From positions 62,001 to 126,000 of the forward strand of contig NZ_JAAARM010000005.1 of NCBI RefSeq assembly GCF_009908285.1: a stretch of 64,000 nucleotides of DNA. The letters run 5' to 3'. The notes under the pieces are model-generated. The model saw only the letters and a program-made list of their open reading frames with translations, had not been told where the DNA came from and did no database searches. The stretch is from Pseudomonas sp. Fl4BN1. GTDB taxonomy: Bacteria; Pseudomonadota; Gammaproteobacteria; Pseudomonadales; Pseudomonadaceae. A program made the position numbers and the translations under genes. Shown in pieces: positions 41,032 through 50,810 of the stretch; within the stretch, counting starts at the first letter, position 1, and the number at the start of each line of letters is the position of its first letter.

Positions 41032-42684
41032 ATGACCAAGCGTTGGGCGTTGCCATTTCTGTTGTTGGCCTTCGGCCTGTTCTACCTGCTCCCACTGACC
41101 ACTCACGGCTTGTGGATTCCCGACGAAACCCGCTACGCGCAAATCAGCCAGGAGATGCTGCTGAGCGGGGACTGGGTTGCGCCACATTTCATGGGCATCC
41201 GTTACTTCGAGAAACCCATTGCCGGCTACTGGATGATTGCCATCGGGCAGGCGGTATTCGGCGACAACCTGTTTGGGGTGCGCATCGCCTCGGCCCTCAG
41301 CACCGGTTTGAGCGTACTGCTGGCCTACCTGATCACCCGCCGGATGTGGAACGACCCGCGCAAGAGCTTCACTGCGGCCTTGCTGTACATGAGCTTTGGC
41401 CTGATTGCCGGGCAAGCGGGGTATTCCAACCTGGATCCGCAGTTCACCTTATGGGTCAACCTGAGCCTGGTGGCGCTGTGGTTCGCCCTGGACAGCCAGA
41501 CCCGCCGCGGTCGCATGCTGGCCTGGGCCGTGCTGGGTGCCGCTTGCGGCATGGGTTTCATGACCAAGGGCTTCCTCGCCTGGCTGCTACCCGTACTCAT
41601 CGCCCTGCCCTACATGCTCTGGCAGCGTCGCCTTGGTGAATTGCTGCGTTATGGCCTGGTAGCAGTAGTAGTAGCAATCGGCATCAGCCTGCCCTGGGTC
41701 CTGAGCATTCATGCTCACGAGCCCGACTTCTGGCGCTTTTTCTTCTGGCATGAGCATATTCGCCGCTTCGCCGCCGACAATGCGCAACACACCCGCCCCT
41801 GGTGGTTCTACCTGCCTCTGCTGGTAGCCTCCAGCCTGCCTTGGGCTGCCCTCCTGCCCACTACATTCATTCAAGCCTGGAAAGATAAACGCCAGGCGGC
41901 AACTGGTTTCCTGTTGCTGTGGTTCCTGCTGCCGCTGGTTTTTTTCAGTCTGAGCCGCGGCAAGCTGCCAACCTACATCATGCCGTGCCTGCTGCCCTTG
42001 GCCGTACTCATGGGCAACACCCTGATCGACCGAGTGAACGCCCTGCAGAGTCGCGCTATTCGGCTCAACAGCTTGCTCAACCTGTTGATTGGTGTCGGAG
42101 CAATGGTGGCGCTGCTGGTCATCCAACTGACCCGGCCGGTTTATGGCCACAACGAAATGCTCAGCCTGTCCCTGGTATTCATCATGCTGATGGGCTGGAT
42201 CATCGCCAATCTGCTACCGGCCTCCAAGCCCCTGCACTACTGGGCAGCCCCAGCGTTGGGTATCTGGTTGCTGGTCGCCCTGCTGCCAGCGGGTATGCCC
42301 GGGCTCATCGTGCACAACCAGATGCCGGACCAGTTCATCAAGGAACACATCGAGGAACTCAAGCAGACCAAGACCCTGCTGAGTAACGACCTGGGGGCTG
42401 CCTCGGCCCTGGCCTGGCGCCTGCAACGCCCGGAGGTGACGCTGTACAACACCGAGGGCGAATTGAAATATGGCCTGGCTTATCCTGATTCGGCGCAGCG
42501 CAAAACCAACATGGCCGACGTCGGACAATGGGTGAGCGAAGCACGCAAGCTGGGTTCGGTGGGCGTAGTCATGCGGGTCAAGGACGTGGTCGAGAATGAG
42601 GAAGTGGCACTGCTGCCGACCGGCGGCAAACGCTACGAGGAAGGCAACATACTGATCCTGATCCTGCCACAGAGCCAACCCTGA
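41032..42684 (+). CDS. arnT: Undecaprenyl phosphate-alpha-L-Ara4N transferase ArnT
   Basis: ArnT moves 4-amino-4-deoxy-L-arabinose from undecaprenyl phosphate to lipid A on the periplasmic side, giving resistance to polymyxin and cationic peptides. The 550-residue GT-C membrane protein has the family start [20 protein letters not shown] (first acidic motif DE) near residue 28, [11 protein letters not shown], the second acidic site in [13 protein letters not shown], and a C-terminal periplasmic part. Length and motifs match ArnT. The donor-making arn genes are not in this window, so the donor must be made elsewhere in the genome. The second GT-C gene follows after a terminator. Confidence 0.9.
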   Translation: MTKRWALPFLLLAFGLFYLLPLTTHGLWIPDETRYAQISQEMLLSGDWVAPHFMGIRYFEKPIAGYWMIAIGQAVFGDNLFGVRIASALSTGLSVLLAYLITRRMWNDPRKSFTAALLYMSFGLIAGQAGYSNLDPQFTLWVNLSLVALWFALDSQTRRGRMLAWAVLGAACGMGFMTKGFLAWLLPVLIALPYMLWQRRLGELLRYGLVAVVVAIGISLPWVLSIHAHEPDFWRFFFWHEHIRRFAADNAQHTRPWWFYLPLLVASSLPWAALLPTTFIQAWKDKRQAATGFLLLWFLLPLVFFSLSRGKLPTYIMPCLLPLAVLMGNTLIDRVNALQSRAIRLNSLLNLLIGVGAMVALLVIQLTRPVYGHNEMLSLSLVFIMLMGWIIANLLPASKPLHYWAAPALGIWLLVALLPAGMPGLIVHNQMPDQFIKEHIEELKQTKTLLSNDLGAASALAWRLQRPEVTLYNTEGELKYGLAYPDSAQRKTNMADVGQWVSEARKLGSVGVVMRVKDVVENEEVALLPTGGKRYEEGNILILILPQSQP

Positions 42685-42717
42685 CCTGCACAGGCTCCCC
42701 TGACGCATGAGGTACAG

Positions 42718-42754
42718 CGTCAGCGTCGACTGCGGTTGGCGCTGGCGTTTTTTT
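42718..42754 (+). terminator. Terminator between arnT and the second GT-C gene
   Basis: The stem CGTCAGCG / CGCTGGCG (one G-T pair) is followed by seven T residues. A competing hairpin CTGACGC / GCGTCAG overlaps its left arm (42699-42723). Confidence 0.7.
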
Positions 42755-42816
42755 AGGTGCAGTTGCGCCATGGATGACTGCGACTCTTTCGACCTCCTCC
42801 TTTGGGAAACCCGTGT

Positions 42817-44352
42817 ATGAATTTCTACAACAGCGAGCGCAAGGCGCTGATCCTGCTCCTCGGCGTATCGGCCTTGATCCTGCTGCTGGGCCTGGGTTCC
42901 CGTGAATTGTGGGGGCCGGAAACTCGCTGGGCCAACATCGCATTGCAGATGCTGCAGAGTGGCGACTACTTCGATCCCTATCTGAAGGGCAGCCCCTACT
43001 ACGACAAACCCCTGCCGTCCTACTGGCTGATTACCGCCAGCGCCTGGCTGATGGGGGGGCTGGGGCCCTGGTCGTTGCGCCTGTCGTCGGTGCTCGCCGC
43101 GTGGTTGAGCATCTGGCTGGTGTATCTGATCGGCGAGCGACTGTTTCACAAAGGCACCGGACTGATCGCCGGTTGGATGCTGGCCACCACGTTCTACTTC
43201 GCGTTCTGGGCACGGGTGGCCACTGCCGACATTCTCACCGTATGCGGCGTCCTGGCCTCGGTGTGGTGGTACTGGCGTGGCCCGGAAGACACACGCCTGG
43301 GTCGCTACAGCGTGTTCTTCCTGCTGCTGGCGGCGACTTCGCTGCTCAAGGGCCTGATTGGTTTCGTCCTGCCGGGCCTGATTCTGCTGCCTCATCTGCT
43401 GAGCCAGGGTCGCTGGAAACGCCACTTGAATCTGCGCCTGTGCCTGGCGCTGTTGATTGCCGGCCTGTTCTACATGGTGCCGTTCGTACTCTCGCACCTG
43501 TACGGTGCCCCGACCTACGGCGAAAGCGGCCTGAGCCTGGTCTTCCGCGAAAATGTGGTGCGCTTCTTCGACCCGTTCGATCATGTCGGGCCGATCTACA
43601 CCTACCTGATCTACCTACCGGCCTATACCTTGCCCTGGGCCCCTTGCTGGATCATCGGCCTCTGGGTAGCCGCCCGTCACTGGCGCCAGCTGCAACCCAA
43701 CGAGCGCTGGCTGGTCTGGGCTCTGGGCCTGCTGTTTTTGTTCTTCACCGCCAGCGGTAGCCGGCGCAGTTACTACGTCCTGCCACTGGTGCCCTTCGCC
43801 CAATTGTTGGGGGCTTGGTGGCTGAGCCGACACCTGCAGCAAAGACGCGCCAGCGGCAAACCCAGCGAGCGGCGCTGGGTCATCGGCTTTGCCAGCGCAG
43901 TTGGAGTGCTACTGCTGGTACTGGGGATTGCCTACCCCTGGAGCAATGGCGGCGGCGGTGTGCTCCAGTTCAGCGCGCAGGTCAGAGCCGAGGCGAGTCG
44001 CATCGCCCCCTGGAACCAATGGCGCATGGTGATGATCGAGGTGGACAACAAGTTGCCGATGTACCTGCAGAATCAGGGGATGCCGTTCTATTACGTGGCG
44101 CAAACCCTGGACTTTCCTCGCACAGGCAACAGTGCAGACTTCATGGCCTGGCTGGATAAGACCAGCGGCCAGCACTGGGATCCCCAACGCACGTTGATTT
44201 TCGTGCAACAGAGCGAGAATGAACCGCTGATGCTGAGCTACCTGAGTGGCGATCATCAGATGATTCGCACAACCCCCACCAACGGCGAGCGCCTGGCCAA
44301 GAAATCCGCAGAGGGCAGCGTGGCCTTTATCCCTCAGGTACCAGGTGCTTGA
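42817..44352 (+). CDS. ArnT-like glycosyltransferase (GT-C, family GT39/83) of unknown acceptor
   Basis: This 511-residue membrane protein resembles ArnT: about ten or more helices, YYDKPLPSYWLITASAWLMGG in the KP-Y-W position, RVATADILTVCGVLAS with the second acidic site, and TLPWAPCWIIG. In the first acidic loop it reads LWGPETRWANIALQML, where ArnT has [10 protein letters not shown], so the Asp before Glu is missing. This may change metal or donor use. Start ATG 42817 gives MNFYNSERKA. It is likely a sugar transferase from a polyprenyl donor in the inner membrane; the sugar and acceptor cannot be named. Confidence 0.8.
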   Translation: MNFYNSERKALILLLGVSALILLLGLGSRELWGPETRWANIALQMLQSGDYFDPYLKGSPYYDKPLPSYWLITASAWLMGGLGPWSLRLSSVLAAWLSIWLVYLIGERLFHKGTGLIAGWMLATTFYFAFWARVATADILTVCGVLASVWWYWRGPEDTRLGRYSVFFLLLAATSLLKGLIGFVLPGLILLPHLLSQGRWKRHLNLRLCLALLIAGLFYMVPFVLSHLYGAPTYGESGLSLVFRENVVRFFDPFDHVGPIYTYLIYLPAYTLPWAPCWIIGLWVAARHWRQLQPNERWLVWALGLLFLFFTASGSRRSYYVLPLVPFAQLLGAWWLSRHLQQRRASGKPSERRWVIGFASAVGVLLLVLGIAYPWSNGGGGVLQFSAQVRAEASRIAPWNQWRMVMIEVDNKLPMYLQNQGMPFYYVAQTLDFPRTGNSADFMAWLDKTSGQHWDPQRTLIFVQQSENEPLMLSYLSGDHQMIRTTPTNGERLAKKSAEGSVAFIPQVPGA

Positions 44353-44359
44353 AAACTGC

Positions 44360-44391
44360 GCTGCGACACCGGTAATCACCGGCGTCGCAGC
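44360..44391. other. Long hairpin between convergent genes
   Basis: GCTGCGAC-A-CCGGT / ACCGG-C-GTCGCAGC form a near-perfect stem with a 4-base loop between the GT-C and ttcA genes. On either strand the T tract is weak, so it is a likely but modest bidirectional terminator. Confidence 0.5.
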
Positions 44392-44411
44392 AAAGGCTCA
44401 ATACGGGTGGG

Positions 44412-45236
44412 TCAGAGGTTCACCAGGTTGACGAAGCGCGATGCGGCGCTGTCATCGATACGCAGATTGGTAAAGTCGAACAGATTGCGATCCGCCAGCT
44501 GTGACGGGATCACATTCTGCAAGCCTCGGAAGATGCTCTCGGTACGACCCGGGCTTTTGCGCTCCCACTCCTGCAGCATTTCCTTGACCACCTGACGCTG
44601 CAGGTTCTCCTGGGAACCACAGAGGTTGCAAGGAATGATCGGGAATTGCTTGAGGTCGGAGTAGGCCTGGATGTCCTTCTCGCTGCAGTAGGCCAGTGGC
44701 CGGATCACCACGTTGCGCCCGTCATCGGCCCGCAGCTTGGGCGGCATGGCCTTGAGTGAGCCGTTATAGAACATGTTGAGGAAAAAGGTCTCGACGATAT
44801 CGTCGCGATGGTGCCCCAGGGCCATCTTGGTCGCACCGATTTCGTCGGCGAAGGTATACAGAGTGCCGCGGCGCAGGCGCGAGCATAGCGAGCAGGTGGT
44901 CTTGCCTTCGGGTATCAGCTCCTTGACCACCGAGTAAGTGTCCTTCTCGACAATGTGGTACTCGATCCCCAACGCCTTGAGGTAGGCCGGCAACACATGC
45001 TCAGGAAAGCCCGGCTGCTTCTGGTCCATGTTCACCGCAACGATCTCGAACTTGATCGGCGCCACCTTCTGCAGGTGCAGCAGCACGTCGAGCATGGCGT
45101 AGCTGTCCTTACCACCGGACAGGCAAACCATCACCTTGTCACCGTCTTCGATCATGTTGAAATCGGCGACCGCTTCGCCCGCCAGTCGGCGAAGGCGTTT
45201 CTGCAGTTTGTTCTGGTTGACCGTAAGAGTGCCCAT
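44412..45236 (-). CDS. ttcA: tRNA 2-thiocytidine(32) synthetase TtcA
   Basis: TtcA puts sulfur on C32 of several tRNAs, using ATP and an Fe-S cluster. The 274-residue protein has the PP-loop [16 protein letters not shown] (SGGKDS) near residue 42 and two Cys pairs, CSLC ([14 protein letters not shown]) and CNLC ([14 protein letters not shown]), which bind the cluster. The ATG at 45236 ([17 protein letters not shown]) gives the family size; the frame is open upstream. A 290-base gap separates its start from the divergent YIP1 gene. Confidence 0.94.
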   Translation of the reverse strand: MGTLTVNQNKLQKRLRRLAGEAVADFNMIEDGDKVMVCLSGGKDSYAMLDVLLHLQKVAPIKFEIVAVNMDQKQPGFPEHVLPAYLKALGIEYHIVEKDTYSVVKELIPEGKTTCSLCSRLRRGTLYTFADEIGATKMALGHHRDDIVETFFLNMFYNGSLKAMPPKLRADDGRNVVIRPLAYCSEKDIQAYSDLKQFPIIPCNLCGSQENLQRQVVKEMLQEWERKSPGRTESIFRGLQNVIPSQLADRNLFDFTNLRIDDSAASRFVNLVNL

Positions 45237-45526
45237 GGCGCTTGAAATCCGCGAGGTGTGTGACGAAAAGCCGGACATTTTACGCAAAAACCCCAACCCC
45301 GCGAAAGCGCCCCCGAGCAGCGGCTACAGCCCCCGGGTGACAGAGACGCTAGCGATTAACCCAGGGGTTTACAGCGCAATTTGCTCTAAAGGTGCGCACA
45401 TCTGACGAAAACTCCTCCCTATACTGCGACATAAGGTCGCACGCATATGTAGACCTAACTGACTGTGCCACTTGGCTGTAAGCGCTCCGTTGGGGGGCGA
45501 TGGCAATAACCAAGGAGTGACTGACC
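45237..45526. other. Divergent ttcA/YIP1 promoter region
   Basis: This gap holds a small hairpin TGCGAC-ATAAG-GTCGCA (45425-45441) and the good ribosome site AAGGAG before the YIP1 start. I see no specific operator. Confidence 0.4.
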
Positions 45527-46129
45527 ATGATTCATCATGTCGTAGGACTCTTCACCCACCCCGATCAGGAATGGCGAGACATCCGTGGCGATGCCGAGGA
45601 AAGCATCAGCCACATGTACCTCACTCACACGCTGGTTCTGGCGGCGATCCCCGCAATCTCGGCGTTTATTGGCACCACTCAGGTTGGCTGGGTCATCGGC
45701 AGTCGCGCGCCAGTGATGCTGACCATGGAAAGCGCCCTGTGGATGACCATCATGTCGTACCTGGCCATGCTTGGCGGCGTGGCGGTGATGGGAGCCTTCA
45801 TTCACTGGATGGCTCGCACCTATGACGCCAACCCGAGCCTGGCGCGCTGCGTGGCCTTTGCCACCTACACCGCGACACCGCTGTTCGTCGGAGGCCTGGC
45901 GGCGCTGTACCCCCATATGTGGTTGGGGATGATCGTCGGCACCGCAGCTATCTGCTACACGGTGTACCTGCTCTACGTCGGGCTGCCGACCTTCATGAAC
46001 ATCCCGTCGGATGAGGGATTCCTGTTTTCCAGCTCGGTACTGGCGGTGGGACTGGTGGTACTGGTAGCGATCATGGCCTTCACCGTGATTGTCTGGGGCC
46101 TGGGCGTCGGCCCCGTGTACACCAACTGA
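45527..46129 (+). CDS. YIP1-family membrane protein
   Basis: This 200-residue protein has the YIP1/Yip-domain layout: a short cytoplasmic start HHVVGLFTHPDQEWRDIRGD, then five hydrophobic segments (LVLAAIPAISAFIG; TIMSYLAMLGGVAVMGAFIHWMA; ARCVAFATYTATPLFVGGLAALYP; MIVGTAAICYTVYLLYVGLPTFM; VLAVGLVVLVAIMAFTVIVWGLG). The PxxxF/WxxI start motif is typical. The function in bacteria is unknown. A terminator lies 36 bases after the stop. Confidence 0.85.
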   Translation: MIHHVVGLFTHPDQEWRDIRGDAEESISHMYLTHTLVLAAIPAISAFIGTTQVGWVIGSRAPVMLTMESALWMTIMSYLAMLGGVAVMGAFIHWMARTYDANPSLARCVAFATYTATPLFVGGLAALYPHMWLGMIVGTAAICYTVYLLYVGLPTFMNIPSDEGFLFSSSVLAVGLVVLVAIMAFTVIVWGLGVGPVYTN

Positions 46130-46165
46130 CGCCACACCAATAATAATCCTCTGTCTGCCACCACA

Positions 46166-46189
46166 GGCCGCCGCAAGGCGGCCTTCTTT
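46166..46189 (+). terminator. Terminator after YIP1 gene
   Basis: The 7-bp stem GGCCGCC / GGCGGCC with a GCAA loop is followed by TTCTTT. Confidence 0.8.
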
Positions 46190-46280
46190 ATGGGCACGAT
46201 CTGACGACCATTCGGCGCCCGGAGGATTCGGATTCTCCGGTCTTTGCGGCATACTCAGTCGCTCTGGAGAACCGTTAAGC

Positions 46281-46775
46281 ATGCCCGAGCCACTCAATAC
46301 CCGCGTCGAAGACTGTTTCCTACTCGCTGAATCCTTTTTCAAACGCCCTTTCAAACGCCCGGTGGTCAGCCTCAAATTGCGCGGCCAGAAAGCCGGAGTC
46401 GCTCATTTGCATGAAAACCTGCTGCGCTTCAATCCGCAGCTGTACCGGGAAAACACCGAGGATTTCCTCAAGCAGACCGTGGCCCACGAGGTCGCGCACC
46501 TGATCGCCCATCAGCTGTTCGGCGAGCGCATTCAGCCCCACGGCGAAGAATGGCAACTGATCATGCGCGGGGTGTACGAACTGCCGCCCAATCGCTGCCA
46601 CACCTATGAGATCAAACGCCGTAGCATGACCCGCTACATCTACCGCTGTCCCTGTGCCGAGAGCGACTTCCCGTTCTCCGCACAACGCCACAGGCTGGTG
46701 GCCCAGGGGCGCCGCTACCTGTGCCGACGCTGCCGGCACACCCTGGTTTACAGCGGGGAAACCCGAGTCGAGTGA
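46281..46775 (+). CDS. sprT: SprT-like zinc metalloprotease
   Basis: This 164-residue protein has the SprT family features: VEDCFLLAESFFKRPFKRPVVSLKLRG, then the zinc-binding motif HEVAHLIAH (residues ~70-78), and a C-terminal zinc ribbon with CPCAESDFPFSA and CRRCRHTLVY. In bacteria the role is not settled; eukaryotic relatives (Spartan) cleave DNA-protein crosslinks. The ATG at 46281 gives MPEPLNTRVED. It is convergent with the CoA-transferase gene, with a near-palindrome GACGAAAGCGCTTCGTC (46779-46795) between them. Confidence 0.9.
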   Translation: MPEPLNTRVEDCFLLAESFFKRPFKRPVVSLKLRGQKAGVAHLHENLLRFNPQLYRENTEDFLKQTVAHEVAHLIAHQLFGERIQPHGEEWQLIMRGVYELPPNRCHTYEIKRRSMTRYIYRCPCAESDFPFSAQRHRLVAQGRRYLCRRCRHTLVYSGETRVE

Positions 46776-46808
46776 AGGGACGAAAGCGCTTCGTCGGCAA
46801 TCAGCTTC

Positions 46809-47990
46809 CTACGCGATGACTCGACTGCACCGCAGCTCCTCGATACGTTCCGGGCTATAGCCCAACTCCGCAAGTACTTGAGCCGAATGCGCACCCAACT
46901 GGGCACCGATGTGTCGCGGCTCGGGCAAGCCTTCGGAAAACTTCAACGGGCAGGCCATTTGCGCCTGGAAGCTGCCATCGCCACGGGGCACCTGGCTGAC
47001 CAGTTGGCGGGCCTGCAACTGGGGATGTGCCACCGCCTCGGCCAGGCTCAGCACCGGTTCGACACAAGCATCAAGCCCTGAGAACAACTGGCAAAGCTCG
47101 GCGAAGTCGTGTTTTTCGAACTCGAACTGCAAGGCCTGCTTGAGGGCCTGTTGCTGCTCAGGCCTGGAAGACAAACCCTGGGCTGCCAGCTCAGGCCGTC
47201 CCAGCGCCTGACATAGCTGCTGCATGAACACTGGCTCCAGGCTACCGACGGACAGCCAACGGCCATCCCGGCTGCGATAGTAGTCATAGAAACTGCCGCC
47301 ATTGAGCACCTGCTGCTCCATCCCAGGCACAACCCCACAAGCCAGGTAACCGGCTCCGGCCATGGCGTTCAAGCTGAACACGCAATCGGTCATGCTCACG
47401 TCCAGGCGCTGGCCCAGGCCGCTGTGCTGGCGGGCGATCACTGCCGCCAGCAGACCGATCACACCGTGTAGCGAGCCCCCGGCAATATCCGCGGCTTGAA
47501 TGCCCAGGGGCAATGGCCCCTGGTCCTGGCGCCCGGTCTGGCTGGCCAACCCGGCCAGGGCCAGGTAGTTGATATCGTGCCCGGCACGATCCCGGTAAGG
47601 CCCGGTCTGGCCATAACCGGTGATGGAGACGTAGATCAACCGTGGGTTGATCGCCTTCAACGCCTCATACCCCAGGCCGAGGCGCTCCATCACCCCCGGG
47701 CGGAACTGCTCAAGGACGATGTCGTAGTCGTGCACCAACTGCCGGACTACCTCAAGTGCCTCGGGCCGCTTGAGATCCAGGGCCAGGCTGCGCTTGTTGC
47801 GGTTGAGGTAGGCGTGACTGGCGGACACCCCACTGTCATGGGGCGGCAGCACCCGCACTAGGTCCATGCGAGTTGGTGACTCGATACGCAGCACCTCGGC
47901 GCCCATGTCCGCCAGCAGCAGCGAGGCGAACGGCCCCGGCAACAGAGTAGAGAAATCCAGTACCTTAAGTGACACCAACGGCCCTTGCAT
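46809..47990 (-). CDS. CaiB/BaiF (family III) CoA-transferase
   Basis: This 393-residue protein moves CoA between acyl groups. It shows LVSLKVLDFSTLLPGPFASLLLADMGAEVLRIE at the start and the catalytic Asp in RAGHDINYLALAG near residue 155, with the family segments NRNKRSLALDLK and YVSITGYGQTGPY. Substrate is unknown; relatives act on formyl-, carnitinyl-, racemic 2-methylacyl-CoA and others. AMACR-like racemases in the same family cannot be excluded. The ATG at 47990 (MQGPLVSLKVL) is the conserved start. It is next to the dctA terminator. Confidence 0.88.
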   Translation of the reverse strand: MQGPLVSLKVLDFSTLLPGPFASLLLADMGAEVLRIESPTRMDLVRVLPPHDSGVSASHAYLNRNKRSLALDLKRPEALEVVRQLVHDYDIVLEQFRPGVMERLGLGYEALKAINPRLIYVSITGYGQTGPYRDRAGHDINYLALAGLASQTGRQDQGPLPLGIQAADIAGGSLHGVIGLLAAVIARQHSGLGQRLDVSMTDCVFSLNAMAGAGYLACGVVPGMEQQVLNGGSFYDYYRSRDGRWLSVGSLEPVFMQQLCQALGRPELAAQGLSSRPEQQQALKQALQFEFEKHDFAELCQLFSGLDACVEPVLSLAEAVAHPQLQARQLVSQVPRGDGSFQAQMACPLKFSEGLPEPRHIGAQLGAHSAQVLAELGYSPERIEELRCSRVIA

Positions 47991-48094
47991 ATGCCCTCTC
48001 CTGTTGATCGACTGCCCACAGAGTAGGCAGCCGTGAGCGCTCCAACAATTACCGCAACGGTCAGCCTCACTGACCGTTGCGCTCAAGCGCCAGG

Positions 48095-48121
48095 CAATAA
48101 AAAACCCGCCGAAGCGGGTTT
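48095..48121 (-). terminator. Terminator after dctA
   Basis: Stem AAACCCGC / GCGGGTTT with a CGAA loop; on the minus strand it ends in TTTTTTATTG. It lies 18 bases after the dctA stop. Confidence 0.88.
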
Positions 48122-48138
48122 CTCATGTTCAGTGACGC

Positions 48139-49470
48139 TTACTTGATGCTCGGTGCCGGACCTTCGGCCACACCCAGGTCATCGGTTTCACGGGTGTCAG
48201 TAATCGCCCGACCACCGGAAGCCAGCTCGACCTGCAGCTTATCTTCATCCAGTTCCTTGACCCACTTGGCGACCACCAAGGTGGCCACGGCATTGCCCAC
48301 CAGGTTGGTCAGGGCGCGGGCTTCGGACATGAAGCGGTCGATACCCAGGATCAGCGCCAGGCCAGCTACCGGCAAGTGCCCCACGGCCGACAAGGTTGCC
48401 GCCAGGACGATGAAGCCGCTGCCGGTCACGCCAGCAGCACCTTTGGAGGACAGCAGCAGCACCAGCAGCAGAGTGATCTGGTGGGTGATGTCCATATGGG
48501 TGTCAGTAGCCTGGGCGATGAACACCGCAGCCATGGTCAGGTAGATCGAAGTACCGTCGAGGTTGAAGGAGTAACCGGTTGGGATCACCAGGCCGACCAC
48601 CGACTTCTTGGCACCCAGGCGTTCCATCTTGATCAGCATGCGCGGCAGTGCCGATTCCGAGGAGGAAGTCCCCAGCACGATCAGCAGTTCTTCACGGATG
48701 TAGCGAATCAGCTTGATCACGCTGAAGCCGTGAGCGCGGCAGATAGCGCCCAGGACCACCAGTACGAACACTACGCAGGTGATGTAGAAGCAGATCATCA
48801 ACTGGCCCAACTGCACCAGGGAGCCCACACCGTAGGCACCAATGGTAAAGGCCATGGCGCCCAGCGCACCCAGGGGCGCGAGCTTCATGATCATGTTGAT
48901 GATGTTGAACATCACGTGGGCAAAACGGTCGATGAAATCCAGCACCGGCTTGCCATAGGCACCCAGGCGATGCAGGGCGAAACCGAAGATCACCGAGAAC
49001 ATCAGCACTTGCAGGATATCGCCGTTGGCGAAGGCACCGACGATGGTCGACGGGATGATGTTGAGGATGAAGCCGACGATGCTCTGATCGGCACCCGCAG
49101 TCACATAGGCCGCGACTTTCGAGGCATCCAGAGTCGAAACATCAATATGCATGCCCGCGCCCGGCTGCACGACGTTGACCACGACCAGGCCAATCAGCAA
49201 GGCAATGGTAGAGACGACTTCGAAATACAGCAGCGCATAGCCGCCAGTCTTGCCCACTGACTTCATATTCTGCATGCCGGCAATACCGCTCACCACGGTG
49301 CAGAAAATGATCGGCGCAATGACCATCTTGATCAGTTTGATGAACCCATCGCCCAAAGGCTTGAGGGCAACGCCGGTCTGCGGGTAGAAGTGACCGAGCA
49401 GGATGCCGATGGTGATAGCAACGATCACCTGGAAATACAGGGATTTGTACAGTGGCTGACGAGTCGTCAT
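48139..49470 (-). CDS. dctA: C4-dicarboxylate/H+ symporter DctA
   Basis: DctA imports succinate, fumarate and malate, preferred carbon sources of pseudomonads. The 443-residue inner-membrane protein belongs to the DAACS family. It has the start [20 protein letters not shown], the serine-rich loop [37 protein letters not shown], and the [19 protein letters not shown] hairpin. Start ATG 49470 has GAGGAAC upstream. A near-perfect sigma-54 promoter lies about 130 bases upstream, matching the known DctB/DctD-RpoN control of dctA. Confidence 0.94.
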   Translation of the reverse strand: MTTRQPLYKSLYFQVIVAITIGILLGHFYPQTGVALKPLGDGFIKLIKMVIAPIIFCTVVSGIAGMQNMKSVGKTGGYALLYFEVVSTIALLIGLVVVNVVQPGAGMHIDVSTLDASKVAAYVTAGADQSIVGFILNIIPSTIVGAFANGDILQVLMFSVIFGFALHRLGAYGKPVLDFIDRFAHVMFNIINMIMKLAPLGALGAMAFTIGAYGVGSLVQLGQLMICFYITCVVFVLVVLGAICRAHGFSVIKLIRYIREELLIVLGTSSSESALPRMLIKMERLGAKKSVVGLVIPTGYSFNLDGTSIYLTMAAVFIAQATDTHMDITHQITLLLVLLLSSKGAAGVTGSGFIVLAATLSAVGHLPVAGLALILGIDRFMSEARALTNLVGNAVATLVVAKWVKELDEDKLQVELASGGRAITDTRETDDLGVAEGPAPSIK

Positions 49471-49597
49471 TGCAAAGTTCCTCAAGAGCCCCGGCATACA
49501 CCTTCCGTCGATGCATGCGGTGCCTATAGTGCGAACCCTCCTGCGCTGGAGGGATTTGTTGTGTCGAGCTGCGTGCTGGCAGATCTCTCGGCTCTAT

Positions 49598-49613
49598 CGC
49601 AAAGCCCGTGCCA
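49598..49613 (-). promoter_or_regulatory. Sigma-54 (-24/-12) promoter of dctA
   Basis: On the minus strand TGGCACGGGCTTTGCG matches the -24/-12 consensus TGGCACG-N4-TTGC exactly. It lies about 128 bases upstream of the dctA start codon. An activator site should lie further upstream, toward the AraC gene. Confidence 0.85.
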
Positions 49614-49690
49614 TCTCGTCAAAAAAACCTGCAGGCCTTTAGACATCAGGGGTCGGGCCGACCTTTGCATCCATTTCGCACAGTGAACAT

Positions 49691-49779
49691 GGCGGATTCC
49701 CGCCCATTCACCGGCTCTCGTCCTACAATTTGGCGGATATCCGCCTTGTCCCTTGCCGAGCGGCTGGCTAACATCCGCC
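49691..49779. promoter_or_regulatory. Repeated GGCGGAT sites upstream of the AraC gene
   Basis: GGCGGAT occurs at 49691-49697, a perfect palindrome GGCGGATATCCGCC at 49732-49745, and ATCCGCC at 49773-49779. The left copies start 41 bp apart and the right copies 34 bp apart. It ends 23 bases before the AraC start, so it may be an autoregulatory site. Confidence 0.45.
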
Positions 49780-49802
49780 ACTCAACGGACGGACCATCCC
49801 GC

Positions 49803-50801
49803 ATGCGCGAACGCACCATCGCCAGCCACTTTGCCCGCGCCGCCCTAGGCGGGGCACGCCGCCGTGGCTACGACTGCGCGCCACTCCTGCAACAGCTGGG
49901 GATCAGCCTCGAACTGCTGAATCAGCCCAAGGCCCGTATCGCCCCCGAGCAATTCACCCGACTGCTGCAGCAACTGTGGCTGGAACTGGACGATGAATAC
50001 CTCGGGTTCGGTCATCGCCCCAGCAAACGCGGGACCTTTGCCATGATGTGTCACGCACTGATCCACTGCCGCACCTTGGAAAAAGCACTCAATCGCGGCT
50101 TATTATTTTATAGCTTATTCCCGGAAGCCCCGCGCTTGTACCTGACACGCGAAGGGGAAATGGCTCGACTGAGCCTGGATGATTCCGAACTGTGGGACCC
50201 CGATCACTTTCTCAGTGAAAGCCTGCTGGTGATCTGGCACCGCCTGGCCAGTTGGCTGATCGGCCGTCGAATCCGCCTGGAGCAAGCCTGCTTCAGCTAT
50301 GCAAAGCCTGAGCACGGCGCAGAATATGACCTGCTCTTCCCCTGCCCGCTGCAATTTGCGCAAGATCGCAGCAGCCTGTTGTTCCACAGTCGCTACCTGA
50401 GCATGCCGCTGCTGCAGGATGAGCGCACCCTCAAGCACTTCCTCGAACGCTCCCCCGCTGACCTGCTATCCCGGCCGGATGAGGGCGACAGCCTCAGCAG
50501 CCAGCTGCGACACCTGCTCAGCCGCGACCGTGAGCGCTGGCCGGACCTGGAAAGCGTGGCCCAACACCTGCACATCAGCCCGCAAACCCTACGTCGGCAT
50601 CTACGGGAAGAAGGCTCGAGCTTTCAAGAATTGAAGGATGAACTGCGCCGCGACATTGCCATTTACCACCTCGGCCGCGACAACCTGTCATTGCAACAGA
50701 TCGCCGAGCAACTGGGCTTTTCCGAACCCTCGGCCTTTCATCGCGCGTTCAAGAAATGGACCGGCCTGACTCCGGGTGCCTATCGCGCTCGGGAGCAGTG
50801 A
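49803..50801 (+). CDS. AraC-family transcriptional regulator
   Basis: This 332-residue regulator has the large N-terminal ligand/dimer domain of the arabinose-binding-like group (ARAALGGARRRGYDCAPLLQQLG, LEKALNRGLLFYSLF) and a C-terminal AraC double helix-turn-helix (LESVAQHLHISPQTLRRHLREEGSSFQELKDELRRDIAI, then LSLQQIAEQLGFSEPSAFHRAFKKWTGLTPGAYR). The ATG at 49803 has no clear ribosome site, and the frame is open upstream. It is divergent from dctA and followed by the convergent phoQ gene. The target and inducer are unknown. Confidence 0.87.
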   Translation: MRERTIASHFARAALGGARRRGYDCAPLLQQLGISLELLNQPKARIAPEQFTRLLQQLWLELDDEYLGFGHRPSKRGTFAMMCHALIHCRTLEKALNRGLLFYSLFPEAPRLYLTREGEMARLSLDDSELWDPDHFLSESLLVIWHRLASWLIGRRIRLEQACFSYAKPEHGAEYDLLFPCPLQFAQDRSSLLFHSRYLSMPLLQDERTLKHFLERSPADLLSRPDEGDSLSSQLRHLLSRDRERWPDLESVAQHLHISPQTLRRHLREEGSSFQELKDELRRDIAIYHLGRDNLSLQQIAEQLGFSEPSAFHRAFKKWTGLTPGAYRAREQ

Positions 50802-50810
50802 GGGGGAGCG

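Larger units (their letters stand above)
49471..49802. other. Divergent dctA/AraC control region
   Basis: This 332-base region holds the sigma-54 promoter for dctA (49598-49613) and, on the AraC side, three GGCGGAT-type sites including a perfect palindrome (49691-49779). An AT-rich patch CAAAAAAACC lies between them. Confidence 0.6.
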
